Source: Hypomesus transpacificus (lineage: Eukaryota; Chordata; Actinopteri; Osmeriformes; Osmeridae). Taken from it: DNA of 64,000 nucleotides. The notes under the pieces were generated by a model that saw only the letters and a program-made list of their open reading frames with translations, searched no databases and was not told the origin of the DNA. The DNA is taken from NCBI RefSeq assembly GCF_021917145.1, contig NC_061070.1:12363390-12427389 (forward strand), read 5' to 3'. Position numbers and translations under genes: made by a program. Positions 11,780 to 23,778 of the stretch are shown one piece after another (the first letter of the stretch is position 1; every line of letters starts with the position of its first letter).

Positions 11780-13440
11780 CAGTGCCCTCCAAAAGTATTG
11801 GAACAGTGAGGCGAATTCCTTTATTTTTGCTGTAGACTGAAAACATTTGGGCTTGACATCAAATAATGAACGTGAGACCAGAGATCAACGTTTCAGCTTT
11901 TATTTCCAGGTATTTACATCAGGATCTGATGCACAACTAAGAAAATATCACATTTTGTTTGAATCCACCCATTTGTCATGTGATCAAAAGTATTGGAACA
12001 GATATACTTAAAACATATTTAAGTGAATAAGACTTAATATTTAGTTGCAAATCCTTTGCTTTCAATAACTGCAGCAAGTCTGTGACCCATTGACGTCACC
12101 AAACTTTTGCATTCTTCCTTTTTGATGCTTTCCCAGGCTTTCACTGCAGCCTCTTTCAGTTGATGTTTGTTTTGTGGGGTTCCTCCCTTCAGTCTCCTCT
12201 TAAGCAGGTAAAATGCATGCTCTATAGGGTTTAAGTCTGGAGATTGACTTGGCCAGTCTAATACCTTCCATTTCTTGCCCCTGATGAACTCCTTTGTTGT
12301 TTTGGCAGTGTGTTTTGGGTCGTTATCTTGCTGCATGATGAAGGCTCTGCCAATCAGTTTGGTTGCATCTTTCCTTAAATTGGCAGACAAAATGTTTCTG
12401 TAGACTTCCGAGTTCATTTTGCTGCTGCCATCATGTGTTACATCCTCAATGAAGATTAATGAGCCCGTCCCAGAAGAAGCCATGCAGGCCCAAGCCATGA
12501 CATTACCTCCACCGTGTTTCACAGATGAGCTTGTGTGTTTGGGATCATGAGCAGTTCCTTTCTTTCTCCAAACTTTAGCCTTTCCATCACTTTGGTAAAA
12601 GTTAATCTTTGTCTCATCAGTCCATAAAACTTTGTCCCAGAATTTTTGAGGTTCATCTCTGTACTTTTTGGCAAATTCCAGCCTGGCCTTCCTATTCTTC
12701 TTGCTAATGAGTGGTTTGCATCTTCTGGTGTAGCCCTTGTACTTTTGTTCATGAAGTCTTCTGCGAACAGTAGATAGTGATACCTTCACTCCTGCCATCT
12801 GGAGGTTGTTGCTGATCTCACTAACAGTTGTTTTAGGGTCTTTCTTTACAGCTCTCACAATGTTTCTGTCATCAACTGCTGATGTTTTCCTTGGTCTACC
12901 TGTTCGACGTCTGTTACTTAGTACACCAGTAGTTTTCTTCTTCTTCAGGACATTCCAAATGGTTGTACTGGCTATGGCCAATGTTTCTGCAATGGCTCTG
13001 ATTGATTTTCCATCTTCTCTAAGACTCACAATTGCTTGTTTTTCACCCAAAGACAGCGCTCTGGTTTTCATGTTGTTTTCACCTCTGAATACAGTCTGCA
13101 TAGACAAAACCTATCTTACCCAATCTGAACCTGAGTGTAGACATTCAGTGGTATTTATTGATTGAATAATGTATGTAATAGGACACACCTGGGCAACAAA
13201 ACACACCTGTCAGTCACATGTTCCAATACTTTTGCTCACGTGACAAATGGGTGGGTTCGAACAAAAAGGTGATATTTTCTAATTTGTGCATCAGATCCTG
13301 ATGTAAATACCTGGAAATAAAAGCTGAAACGTTGATCTCTGGTTTCACATTCATCGTTTGATGTCAAGCCCAAATGTTTTCAGTCTACAGCAAAAATAAA
13401 GGAATTGGCCTCACTGTTCCAATACCTTTGGAGGGCACTG
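11780..13440 (-). mobile_element. Tc1/mariner transposon, apparently complete
   Basis: The 1661-bp element is flanked by TA on both sides (11778-11779 and 13441-13442), the Tc1 target-site duplication. Terminal inverted repeats are about 220 bp (11780-12000 and 13219-13440), both beginning cagtgccctccaaa. The repeats carry an internal direct-repeat motif, (a)aaagtattggaaca, near both the outer and inner ends. This is the IR/DR organisation of Sleeping-Beauty-type fish elements. The arms differ at only a small number of positions. It lies downstream of QKI, clear of any gene. Confidence 0.95.
12034..13107 (-). CDS. Tc1-like transposase, full length
   Basis: This cut-and-paste transposase binds the terminal repeats and inserts at TA. 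The 357-codon frame is uninterrupted. Its N-terminal half has the paired helix-turn-helix DNA-binding region (about residues 13-125) with a GRPRK AT-hook-like motif between the two halves. The catalytic DD34E triad is visible: D in LWTDETKINF, D in MQQDNDPKHT, and E in LNPIEHAF, with 34 residues between the last two. A C-terminal GHRLAAVIESKG segment is typical of the family. The start at 13107 gives the longest frame, but the second Met at 13071 (MKTRALSLGEK) is the more usual Tc1-like start. No stop or frameshift was seen, so it could be a recent copy. Confidence 0.93.
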   Translation of the reverse strand: MSMQTVFRGENNMKTRALSLGEKQAIVSLREDGKSIRAIAETLAIASTTIWNVLKKKKTTGVLSNRRRTGRPRKTSAVDDRNIVRAVKKDPKTTVSEISNNLQMAGVKVSLSTVRRRLHEQKYKGYTRRCKPLISKKNRKARLEFAKKYRDEPQKFWDKVLWTDETKINFYQSDGKAKVWRKKGTAHDPKHTSSSVKHGGGNVMAWACMASSGTGSLIFIEDVTHDGSSKMNSEVYRNILSANLRKDATKLIGRAFIMQQDNDPKHTAKTTKEFIRGKKWKVLDWPSQSPDLNPIEHAFYLLKRRLKGGTPQNKHQLKEAAVKAWESIKKEECKSLVTSMGHRLAAVIESKGFATKY

Positions 13441-13442
13441 TA

Positions 13443-16360
13443 TCTAATCAACCCATAGGGCTGTAGCCCTCAAATCTAGGAGTGACCCTTAAAACCCACC
13501 GAACTACCCCTGTAGCGTGTCTGTTCAAACCCAACAACAGTTTTCAAACATGAATACTAGAAGTCAAATACATTTAGTATGTGCTAACCAGCTGCCCCCT
13601 CCCTCCCCTCCCCAGCCCCCTAACTCTTTCCACTCTCCTTGTTTTCCCTCCTCATTCTCTTTTTCCCTCTACTCGTCCTCCGTTTCGTGCTTTGCTGAGA
13701 AATTGCCATGTCTATCAGAGGGCTTAAATTGGCTGGGCCGCTGTGGCCCTCTGCTTCTCACTGATAAGGCTAGCTGGGGGCCCAGCGGCTGTTTGAGGGA
13801 AGAAATCACATCTTGTGTCGCCACCGGGTGTTGAGCCATGAAAGTATTTGTTTGTATGGAAGAGGGTTAGAAAAAAATCCCTGCTCCCAGATCTTCTCTC
13901 CAACGGGGTTGAGGGACTCAAATCTTGAATCTTTCCCTAGCTCTCTCTCTTTCTCCTCCTCTCTCTGTGGGGTTGGAGGGGGCGTCAATTATGGAGAGCC
14001 TGCCCTCCGAATGGTTGCGAGGCTCCCCGGGTGTCAAGCATGTTTAGTGTGGAAGCTCGGAGAAATGAGAAGTCAAATGTGGGAGTTCACCCCACGGTAG
14101 CTCAAGAGCAGTAATAAGCCGCACCACAGACACATGCGAGGCAGGGAAGGCAGGGCTCTGGTCCCCCCTTGGCGCAGATTGATCTGGAAATTGCTCCAGC
14201 CACTCTCTGCGGAAGAAACCCTCCTGTGTTGTGCAGAAACAATACAGTGATCACAACAGGGTTGCGTCCTGTTGTCTCAGGGTCATGTTTGGTTCGAGCT
14301 GTGCTGTGTGTGAGTTTTATGGAATCCAAGGCCACTTATACTCCGTCCAACATTCTCCCTCCAGACTGAGGCTCAGTCGGACAAGAGCACACTCCTCACG
14401 GCCCTAAATTTGCATAAGAAGGGAAGAAAGACAGAGCAATCACGAGACAACAGGGAAAGTGACACACAGAAGGATAGATAAACAGAGCAAAATAGATCTA
14501 CAGATCCCCAACTCCCAGCCTAGAGGAGTGGGACACCCCCCCCCCCCCTCTCTCTCATCCTCACCTCTCCTCTCAGTCCTGTAATGTAACATAATGCAGT
14601 GAGGAGGGAGGGCTAATAAGTGGGTAATCGGCGTTCTGGGAGGGCCTGGGAGCCCAGGCCTGGCAGGGGGGGTGAAAGAGGAGCTTGCAGGGAGCAGGGG
14701 AAGGAGTCCTCAGAGGGTGTTGAGCTGTCTCCCAGGAATCACCTGAGCAGAGCCACAACACTGGTGACCTTCCTGTCTCCAGGCTGGGTTCCTGGTCAGC
14801 TCTCTGGAGGCAGATAAGAGGGGGGAGTGATGCATTGCGGCACCTGACTGGCGTCAGTCACGTCGATACCGCAGTCTTTACCTTCATGTCTTGGAGAACA
14901 AATGTTCTGTCTCTGTCTGTGTCTCCCCGGTACCAGTTGAAGTGTCTCCCGCTTCTCCTGGAATAAAATGATTGTGTCCAGCTAATAACTTAATTTGTCA
15001 GAAAATACCAACCTCCTTAAGACCATTGCTCAAACACATTTCACACATTATTACATAAATCACTGTTAGATAAACATAAATTAAGTGATCTTAACATTTT
15101 CTACAATATGTTGTCGGCAAGATTTTTATTAAATACTTACGTATAATACATGTGTTGTGAATATCTCCTGAATAAGAGAGAATGAGCTCCATTTGATTGT
15201 GAGACTAATTAGCCTGTGCTTATCTAACAGTCTTGCCCTTTGGCATTTGTTGGTTTTTGCCTCATTAAAACACCCTTATCTGGGGTTGGCACAATGCATT
15301 TGTATTTTTCTACTGTGTGAAAGTTTTAATGAATTTAGTATTTTGTTTGTTTGAACCTCCTGCCCAGAAGGGTATTCTGAAATTCTATGAACTAGGAGAG
15401 GGGGACATGAATTGAATAGACTGTTAGGTGCATTGAATAGAGCGGGAAACCCAAATAAGGATGTACACTGTATTATCATAAGGAGACAAATCTATTTAAT
15501 AATTATTATAAATCGTCTTCATACAATTAAGAAGATGAAACAAATGGTTGTTATCTGTCTTTTACTGGCATTTGGTAACAAATAGCATTCCGAATTCAAT
15601 GAAGCAAGTGAATGAATAGGTCTCGAGGCCCCTCAACACCAAGCCATGAGTGAGCGCAGGCTGAATCAGACTAAAAACTCCCTTTGTTTAAAGAGAAAAC
15701 CCATAAACGAGGGCTCACAAATTGGTTTTCAAGGTGTCCAAATTCCTGCTGCTCTGCCTCTTCTCTCTCCTCTCTATCTCATCTCCTCCAGACTGATTTC
15801 AATGAGGAACTGACGCCCCAAAGCACGGTTTTCACGTTACCACGGTGACCGTGCCCCACTGAGGTCCTGGGCTTTAACTTTTTTGTTCCCTAGTTGTTTA
15901 GCATTGGTAGGCTCCCAATGGTGGAGTCCAAATGAGACAGGAAGGGAACAGTGGAGGGGAGCAGGGGGGGACGGGGGGGAGGGAGGGAGGTGCAGGAGGG
16001 GTTGTTCTTGGGCAGAGAGAACCAACGAAAAACATTCAGAGATGCATTCATAATGACATCACTACCATTTCCCACAGCCGTTCTCATAGAGGGAGCCCTC
16101 GCCCTTCATTCATTGGCTCCCGGTTGGCTTTTCAGGAGCCCAGGGAGGCCATCGCTCCCCTCGTCTCAATGCCCTTTTTGTTGCAGAACACAGAGCTCGT
16201 TTCTAGGCCCACAGAAAAGCCTGGGTAATTTAGTTTGGGGTTGCCAGGAAGTCTGAGCTCCCTAGCCTGGCAACAATGGCAAATGTTATTGCCTCACTTC
16301 GAGGGCCCAGAAACTCCACAGCTGCAAAGCCTGAATTCTAATAGAAACTCAATTTTTTTT

Positions 16361-16444
<84 letters not shown>

Positions 16445-19400
16445 GCCTTACAATTTCTCTCATCCCTCCATCTCAAGTGATCTCACTGATTAACAGAGCA
16501 CTTTTTTGGGTAGTTTAGCCCCCCCTAGAGGTTTTAGTGAGCAAGTGCCATTTGGTGTTTCTGTGTTGTTTTACTCTGTCAAAGATTGGTTCTCCCTAAG
16601 CTGGTACCAATGACTTTGGTGACTTTAGGAGGCTGGACTGAGGATTGATACCTACTTTGCTTTTTTAAGGATCTATGATGATTGGATGTCCTTTTCCTAT
16701 GACAAAAAGGAGTGAACATTAGTTCTAGTAAACAGTCATTTTAAGAAACGACCAGTGACTGATAAGCTTCCATGGCCATTGCAGCTAATGATAGTAGCAC
16801 TCAGTCATGTTTGAAGGAGGCAACTTGCATTTTGAGTTTTGTTTGATTGATCTACCTGCTAATTACCCTAAATATTAAGCTGCACTTATTGTTCTACAGG
16901 TCACGAAGGTCTTATTCTTTTACAAAAACAATCTCAACCAGTCCAGGCAGTGATAGCTCTCCTCTATCCTCTATGAATTAGAGTGTGGTTGCACCCATCA
17001 TTCTCTGTTGTACAACCCCAAATGAATTTTTAATATATTTTACGTGGCTGGTCTTACTGTGGTAATTCAGAGTCATGCTGCCATCTAGTGGTATGAACAC
17101 TGCTTTCAGGCAACACAAACCATTTTAAACCCCCATACCCTTATCATTTGTTTTTTACAATAATTCTACCAATCACAATGTTTGTAAACATGTTCAAGGC
17201 CAGTCCAGTGACATGGGAGCATCCATCACGCATCATTTGGAGGCGGGACATCCCCTTCTGGAGAGCAACATTGGAAGCACATATTGTGATCAACTGGCTG
17301 AAGATTATTTTACGTGTTTGGCATGTTTAAATTGATATAATGTGTTAATTAAAATGCATCTGAGTTTGTGAAAGTTTAAAAAACAATGTTCAATGTTTTG
17401 GTAATTTCGTTTTTTTTATACATTCAAATAAAGGTCTCTTTTTGTTGCCTCAGGGCATTATTATATAGCAAGGTCTTCTTTGCAGGGAAATTCATGATCC
17501 ACGAACCAAATGTTATTCTATGGTATGGCAGTAAAATGCACACAAACACACAATAAAAACATATGTAAGCACTGAGTAAGATAAGTATAGCCTAACGTAC
17601 AAAATAAACTACACTGCAAACGGCATCATAAAGCTCAGTGTATTGGGTTTTCACAACTGGATGTCCCCTGAATGTGCCCCTCAAAGCTGAGTGAAGACAA
17701 TAAATTGATACTATATAACATCAATATTAGGGTTAGGATAGTCCTGTGTATGACAATATATTCACTGTATAATCTCAGACACTGGGGTATTCCATTTGTT
17801 AAGTTTAGGCAATTAGTTATGAAATCAACTGCACCAACCCTTAAAATTACAGGATGCAATGGAACACATCTCTTTCATGAAAGGTTTATTACAAAATGCA
17901 AGACAAAACATGTCAACTGTAGTTACCCTAATGGCAAACAAGACAATAACATACACCTCTCTATAGGATGTAGGTCCGCCGCATCACAAAGGAAATAACG
18001 ACAGCAAAAAAGGAAACTATATGTTGCTTCAGAATCAAATTCTTTGACTGCTGCACAACCAACAAGAGGTGATTTGCCACTGAAGAAAGGCCAGAAAACA
18101 GGGAAACCAAAACCAAAAAGCTGGGCCAATTTCCAGTCTGCTCTGACAGCAACAATGGATCTAGCTAGCTCTTCAAACAAACCGACACAAACAAAAATAC
18201 AGGGAAAGTACCAAGATTTATCTTTTTCAAATATAGTCAATACAACAGACCAGGTCTGTGCTTGATACGTGCAACTAGACACTTCCTGTGTGGTGTCATA
18301 CTCACATATCCACAGACGGAGAGGTTAAAGGTCACAATTAAATTCCAATTCCAAACAGTATATGGTATTCACAAGATCAAATGTTGAATCAGAAAGTACT
18401 CTCCTTACTGGTTTACCGTAGGTAAAGCAAATATAAACATTTAACATTTAACAAGGTTAACTGAGCAATCAACAAATCAAAACAATTTGATGAAAAAATA
18501 AAATAAAAGATGAACAAAACTCCATCTGGCTATGCATGTATACAAGCGTTAGTTGAAAGCTTTGGTGACAGAGTGAGCATTTCCGGGCACTTGTTACTAC
18601 TTTTGTGAATGGTTGGTGACTGACATTGTGAAGAGAAGATCTGAAAAGTCTGGGACGAAAAGGAAGGATTAGCCACCAAGGAAGGGGTTCCAACTATGAT
18701 CATTCTTGTGAATCACATTCATTAGCATTAATAATGTTACACTTATTCCAAATTCATAAATAAGTAGTGCAGCTTCCCCCACAACCTCAATGAATAATAG
18801 ACTAATACAATACTTATTAAAATATGAAATCCGCAATTCCTAGAATATTTTGGGATATTTGTCAAAATAAAAAGCACTTATTGGTAAATCCCTCAATCAT
18901 TTGTATTTTCACAAATGTGATATTTTTCTCACACTCACAGCAGATCTACTAACTACATATAGTGTAAACTACTATGCTAAATTTATCATGCATACATAGG
19001 CTATATATGGAGTCACAACTTTATATATATTTTAAATCAATGCCGATTATAATGACAAATATCAAATACACAATTCCATTGGATTTCATATTTTAACACT
19101 AAAACCAACAGTCTGAACTTTCACAAAGAAAGGTATAACACAGTAAACCTATCCAAACACTGTGCAGTAGAAAAGTAGCTCCATAATTTAATCCATCCAA
19201 ATATCAACCAACCATGAAAGCATCCTAAACAAAACTCAATTCTCACCTATAACTATATTCTGGAGAAAAACAAAATGATAAAGGAAATGTATTAAATCAA
19301 ATGGATTCCTTTCTCTTAACACTTGCCATTGTTTTCTAGTAGAAGAATGTATCTAAGCACATTTACTGAGGATGCAATCAATCATCTTTGCCATGTGTCA

Positions 19401-19700
19401 ATGTTTTGATCTTGTCACATTGATCACTTGCATGAACAGATATAAAATCTGGAGGACCAAACCTACTGAAGCTGAACCATTAACAAACCTTAAGCTCCAG
19501 AGATCACATCTTCATTGAGTTTGACACATGGCAAGGTTTGAATGTATACCCTTTGTCACATCACTATCATTAAAAATAAATCATTCTGCAAGGTTATATA
19601 CAGAACATGGAATACGGGCACTGTTTAGCCATTTTTTAGGTTTAGGTACAACTGATTAACTTCACAGACGGTGGTGTAGGCCTATACTTAACAGTTGGCG
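13443..19700. other. Intergenic region between QKI and the zinc-finger gene
   Basis: No gene recognised. It contains a long (CT)n array (16361-16441), pyrimidine/purine-rich stretches and AT-rich blocks (15000-15600 and 18700-19400). The AT-rich blocks are rich in TAAT-type sites, possibly conserved non-coding DNA. Reading frames of 60-120 codons overlap on both strands without domain signatures. Confidence 0.5.
16361..16441. repeat. (CT)n microsatellite
   Basis: About 80 bp of uninterrupted CT dinucleotides follow a T-rich lead. The Ser/Leu and Glu/Arg open frames on the two strands are artefacts of the repeat. Confidence 0.95.
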
Positions 19701-19817
19701 AAGATACCAGCAACACTTTGTTTAATCCTAAAAATCAAATGAACCCTGTGGCAAAACATGACCAAAAGGGAATTAACAAAATAATAGTAAAAAAAAAAAA
19801 AAAAAAAAGTAACATTT

Positions 19818-19823
19818 TTTATT
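19818..19823 (-). terminator. Candidate polyadenylation signal for the zinc-finger gene
   Basis: TTTATT on the + strand reads AATAAA on the - strand, about 340 nt downstream of the stop codon at 20164. Other AT-rich candidates lie further on, so the choice is tentative. Confidence 0.4.
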
Positions 19824-20163
19824 TTCATTGCAAGGGCTGCAGCAAACAGCAGTGCAATAATTGTTTGTGTGTGCATGTTTGTGTGTGTGTGTGTTTGTTA
19901 CAAGAATGTGTATGGGGAAGAGGGGGGTGGGGGGGGGGGTGGAGGAGGGGGGGAGACAACTTGCACTCAAAACTATTTCTAAGACCATCCCATGAAGCAG
20001 GAAGGCATATAACCAATGTTTATCACACACATATATTCAAGAATAATGTCAATATTAGTCCAAAAAAAGGTCCTAGAGGAACTAATAATTCACCCCTTAT
20101 GGTATTACCAAGAGTTTCATCCACTGTGTGTGGACAATGGAGAGCCAACCACCACCTCTACCC

Positions 20164-21582
20164 TCACTCAGAGTCTGATTCCAACGGTGCCGTCTCATCT
20201 ATGGCTCCCCTCTTCCTCTGGCGCAGCTTGGACGCCCTCCCCTGCTCGGCATGGGCCTTCTTGTGCCTCGAGAAACTGGACGAGTGCACAAATGTTTTGT
20301 TGCAGGCTGTGCATTCATAGTGCTTCTCCGAGGAATGAGACTTCTCGTGGTGGTGGAGGTTGGACAGGCGGGTAAAGGTCTTTCTACAGTAGGAGCAGTT
20401 GAACTTGTTCTCCCCCTTGTGCATCTGCTGGTGCCGGGCCAGACTGGAGGCGTGGCTGAAACGCTTGTCGCACTGCTTGCAGGCAAACAGGCCCTCCTCG
20501 TCCTCGGACGTGGACGCTCGCTTGGCGGCCCTGGACCGCTTGTTCTTCTTGCAGAGGGTGTAGAAGTTGGGCTTGTCCCTGGAACACAGCTTGAGGCGGA
20601 TCTTCAGGTCGGAGGACTTAGTGAGGTCGTCTGTGCCTTGGGTGTAGTTGGTCAAGAGCTCCCTGACGTGAGTGACCTGATGTTTGGAGAGCGCCGTCGA
20701 CGTCTTGAAGGTCATCTCGCACTGAGTGCAGGCGTAGAACTTCTCCCCGCCTTGATGTTGCGGTTGGCGCTGCAGCTTCTGCCGCTTCTGCTGTTGCTGC
20801 AGCTGCTTCTTCTTCTTCTTGCCTTTCTTGGTGCGGGTGCCGGCGTTGGCAGGTTGGCGGACATGACTCATGTCTTGGAGGACACGGGGGATACCCTTGC
20901 CTTTTTTGTGGATGAGCCTGTGCCTGGATAAGCTTGAGCTGTGGTTAAAATCCTTTCCACATATATTGCATGGGAAGAGTCTTTTTCCTAGATGCGTTTT
21001 CTTATGCACGCCGAGTGATCGGCTGCCTTTGAATCTCAAGCCACACTGAACGCACTGAAATTGGGACGTCTCAACTGGCTCTGGTTGCTTGGGCCTTGAG
21101 GCGGGAGGGATCATGGACTTGCCTGTGTGCTTTTGCAGGTGTCTTGACAGGCTGGAAGAATGGCTGTAGCTCTTCCCACAGTAGTTGCAGCGATAATTTC
21201 TGTCTTCCGAGTTATAGTCCCCCTTCTCTGTGCCAGAGTCAGACACATCCTCATCCCCCAGCTGGCTACTCCCAGGCTCAGTGATGTCCTCCTCATCAGA
21301 GTCGGTCTTTATCTCAACACTTTGCTCCGCCACATCACAGCCAGCGTACACCTCCTCATACTGGGAGAAGAAGGCTTCGTCTGATTCAGTCTTCACCTCC
21401 TCACACATCAGGCCGGAACCCTCATCTGCCTCCTTCTTCACACAGGATATTGTGAACTTTGATCCCACCTCTGCCCATTTCACCACATATTCTATGGGCT
21501 GCGTGTCCAGTTCCACTGTGATGAAATCAGCCCCAAGTGCATCGGGTTCAGATGAAGTCAATTCGGTCTCTGAGTCCTCCAT
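20164..21582 (-). CDS. C2H2 zinc-finger protein, seven fingers
   Basis: Probably a nuclear DNA-binding transcription factor; the exact orthologue is not recognised. The 472-residue product has seven canonical C2H2 fingers (C-x2-C-x12-H-x3-4-H) at about residues 130-152, 175-197, 203-225, 283-305, 367-388, 394-416 and 422-444. They are not joined by standard TGEKP linkers but by long basic, glutamine-rich spacers (a KKGKKKKKQLQQQQKRQK stretch around 252-269). Residues 1-125 are acidic without a KRAB, BTB or SCAN domain. The start is the first ATG after an in-frame TGA within the same exon. An acceptor at 21681-21682 implies an untranslated upstream exon. The whole coding region is in one exon. 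Confidence 0.92.
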   Translation of the reverse strand: MEDSETELTSSEPDALGADFITVELDTQPIEYVVKWAEVGSKFTISCVKKEADEGSGLMCEEVKTESDEAFFSQYEEVYAGCDVAEQSVEIKTDSDEEDITEPGSSQLGDEDVSDSGTEKGDYNSEDRNYRCNYCGKSYSHSSSLSRHLQKHTGKSMIPPASRPKQPEPVETSQFQCVQCGLRFKGSRSLGVHKKTHLGKRLFPCNICGKDFNHSSSLSRHRLIHKKGKGIPRVLQDMSHVRQPANAGTRTKKGKKKKKQLQQQQKRQKLQRQPQHQGGEKFYACTQCEMTFKTSTALSKHQVTHVRELLTNYTQGTDDLTKSSDLKIRLKLCSRDKPNFYTLCKKNKRSRAAKRASTSEDEEGLFACKQCDKRFSHASSLARHQQMHKGENKFNCSYCRKTFTRLSNLHHHEKSHSSEKHYECTACNKTFVHSSSFSRHKKAHAEQGRASKLRQRKRGAIDETAPLESDSE

Positions 21583-23778
21583 CTGGATAGATATGTAGTC
21601 AACTGGGCCAAATCCTTGATTCTTTGCAACTGGAAGTCCTCTTCAAATTACAGATTAAGCACTATAATATTTCAACAAACCTAAAAAAAAAAGAGAAAGA
21701 GAGAGAATGAAGTAAGCTCAGACACAAGTATCGAAATATGTGAAGGCAGGTTCAAACTGGTGTCTAAAAGAGTCAGAAACATCGATTTACTAGACATACA
21801 TTTACAAACTGAACACATAATAATATAAATGTATAGGTTTTGCTCATTACTATATCGATTTTCGTCGGCTAGCTAACCTAGAAAACACCAAACGACCTTT
21901 TTGAATCTGTAGAGGAAGGAAATGAAAGCGACATTGAGAATAATAGGGAGAGTGCTACGTGTGCACAGTTCACATTCGTTTGACCAACACGTACCACATT
22001 TTCATAATCCATTAATATAACTAAAGGATTGATTATTTTAGGCCAAGATAACAGTACCACATTCTTGTATAAGGCAGAAAATTACCGGAGAACGCGACAA
22101 CAATAAACAGGAAATACAGTGGAAGGACTAGGATGACGAACACAATGCATTCTGGGAAGGGATTAAATAGGCTGTTGAAAAAAAGAAAAGAAAAAAAGGC
22201 CGCCCGATGACTGGAGATGTCTAGGTGGAGATTCTTCAGTCATCCTGCTCTTCACTCGATTTAGAAATATCAGTAGTTGCCATATCAATCGATATTTAAT
22301 CGTTTTGTCTATAGTAATGCAATATGTGGGCAATATTCATGCTTCGCTGTAGCAGTTCCTCATTGCCTGTGCTTAGACCAAACATATGTACGAGTCTAAA
22401 GCGGTAACGTTAGCACTATTAATATTATTCCAACGTCCCGCCCGCCATGACCATATTTATCATATACAAATGATCCTTTACATCCCTCGCTCAATTTCTT
22501 ACTCAAATCACGTCTCAAGGCCAACGAACTCTTGCAACATTTAACGTTAAGATGAATGCAACAATGAATATACAGTCATTGGTACGAGGGGATCAAATTG
22601 GCGGGTTGACAGGGTCAAGTCTCTCTGACACATGCAGCGTGAGGGTGTAAAAGAAAGGAAAACCTGCCCAGCCAGCGCGAGCTTCTTTTCCGTTTGAACA
22701 AATTCAGTCATTTAGGACACCCCACGTTGCGCTCAGGGTCATCAATCTTTACAATAAAAAAAATCTCCATATCCAGACTCGAATTTGACGATAACAATAT
22801 CCCTACCGGCATGCCTCAATCATTTTCAATAGAAATGCCAAGCTGACTATATTCGGCATACCAATACGTTTTTGTATCGGTAGTGTAAACCAGTTTGTTT
22901 TATACGTCAAATTGAGTTATCCTTTTGTTTTGCGAATGCTTTCATTAAGATGTTAACGTTGTACTGTGGTTTGAATGCGTATTTACCAGGCATTTACGTT
23001 TATTCGGTTTCCTGTCCCTCGACGCAATCTGAATATGACTCGATTCTCTGCCGCACCTCTGTCAGATCATAACCAGCGTCTTCCCAGACGTCAACCCTTG
23101 CAATGGCTGCACATAGTCACTGACTTTAACTATTGGGGATTTCCTCATCTGAGGGTCAAACCATTAAAAAACTGTGTATACGTTTTTAAATTCGTTAAAC
23201 GTACCAATTCCGCGCAGGCTTTTTCTGTATCTGGAATGTCATTGGACAATCGTCCAAGGAGCCACACTATGATTGGGTGGAAACAAATAGAACAAAGAAG
23301 CATGCGCTAGACGTCGCAAATGCTGTCGTAATGTTGATACTGACAATGTAAATTATTATTGATTAATTTGAGAACAAACATTTTGAGAACAAAACATACG
23401 AACAGTAATCATATAAATATTTAAATGCTGTACTGGACGCTGGTTTTCCCAGAATTCGGAAATTATTTACGACCTTTACGACTTCTGAATGAAATAGCCG
23501 TGGACTAACATTCAGGATTTGACCATGTGATGTTTTCTTTTTCAAACGTCCACTGTAGTGCCAGTGCGCAGTTCTTCTAGTTGCAGTTGCAAATTTATAC
23601 TTCTTTACCATTGACTATTTTATCGGTGAGTTAAAACCATACATAGTTAGTTAGCTGACCTCTCAACGTCAGGTAAAACAAGAAACTCACGTCATTGTGA
23701 TGATTACACACATGATTGGCTATCCAGCTGAGCTAACTAGCGATACCAGCCTTTATACGAGCTAACTAGACAAACAAC
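21583..23778. promoter_or_regulatory. Head-to-head promoter region, zinc-finger gene (-) and TIMM23 (+)
   Basis: About 2.2 kb separates two divergent starts. On the - strand an acceptor (pyrimidines then AG at 21681-21682) and a possible donor ending tctccg|gtaatt near 22086 suggest a non-coding first exon around 22087-22135. Immediately upstream is a ZNF143-like element (22142-22160). On the + strand the TIMM23 leader lies just before 23779. No coding sequence is seen between them. Confidence 0.55.
22142..22160 (-). promoter_or_regulatory. ZNF143/STAF-type promoter element
   Basis: The - strand reads ccttcccagaatgcattgt, matching the well-known TTCCCAGAATGC core-promoter motif. It sits close to the inferred transcription start of the zinc-finger gene, on that gene's strand. 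Motif match is direct; function is inferred. Confidence 0.6.

Noticed and set aside
16361-16480. Ser/Leu and Glu/Arg open frames
   Set aside because: Pure (CT)n artefact.
17923-18282. 119-codon - strand frame with hydrophobic segments
   Set aside because: Overlapped by antisense frames, with no splice context or family resemblance.
20199-21598. Long + strand frames across the zinc-finger exon
   Set aside because: Antisense shadows of the - strand zinc-finger coding exon; Val/Leu-rich with no domain.
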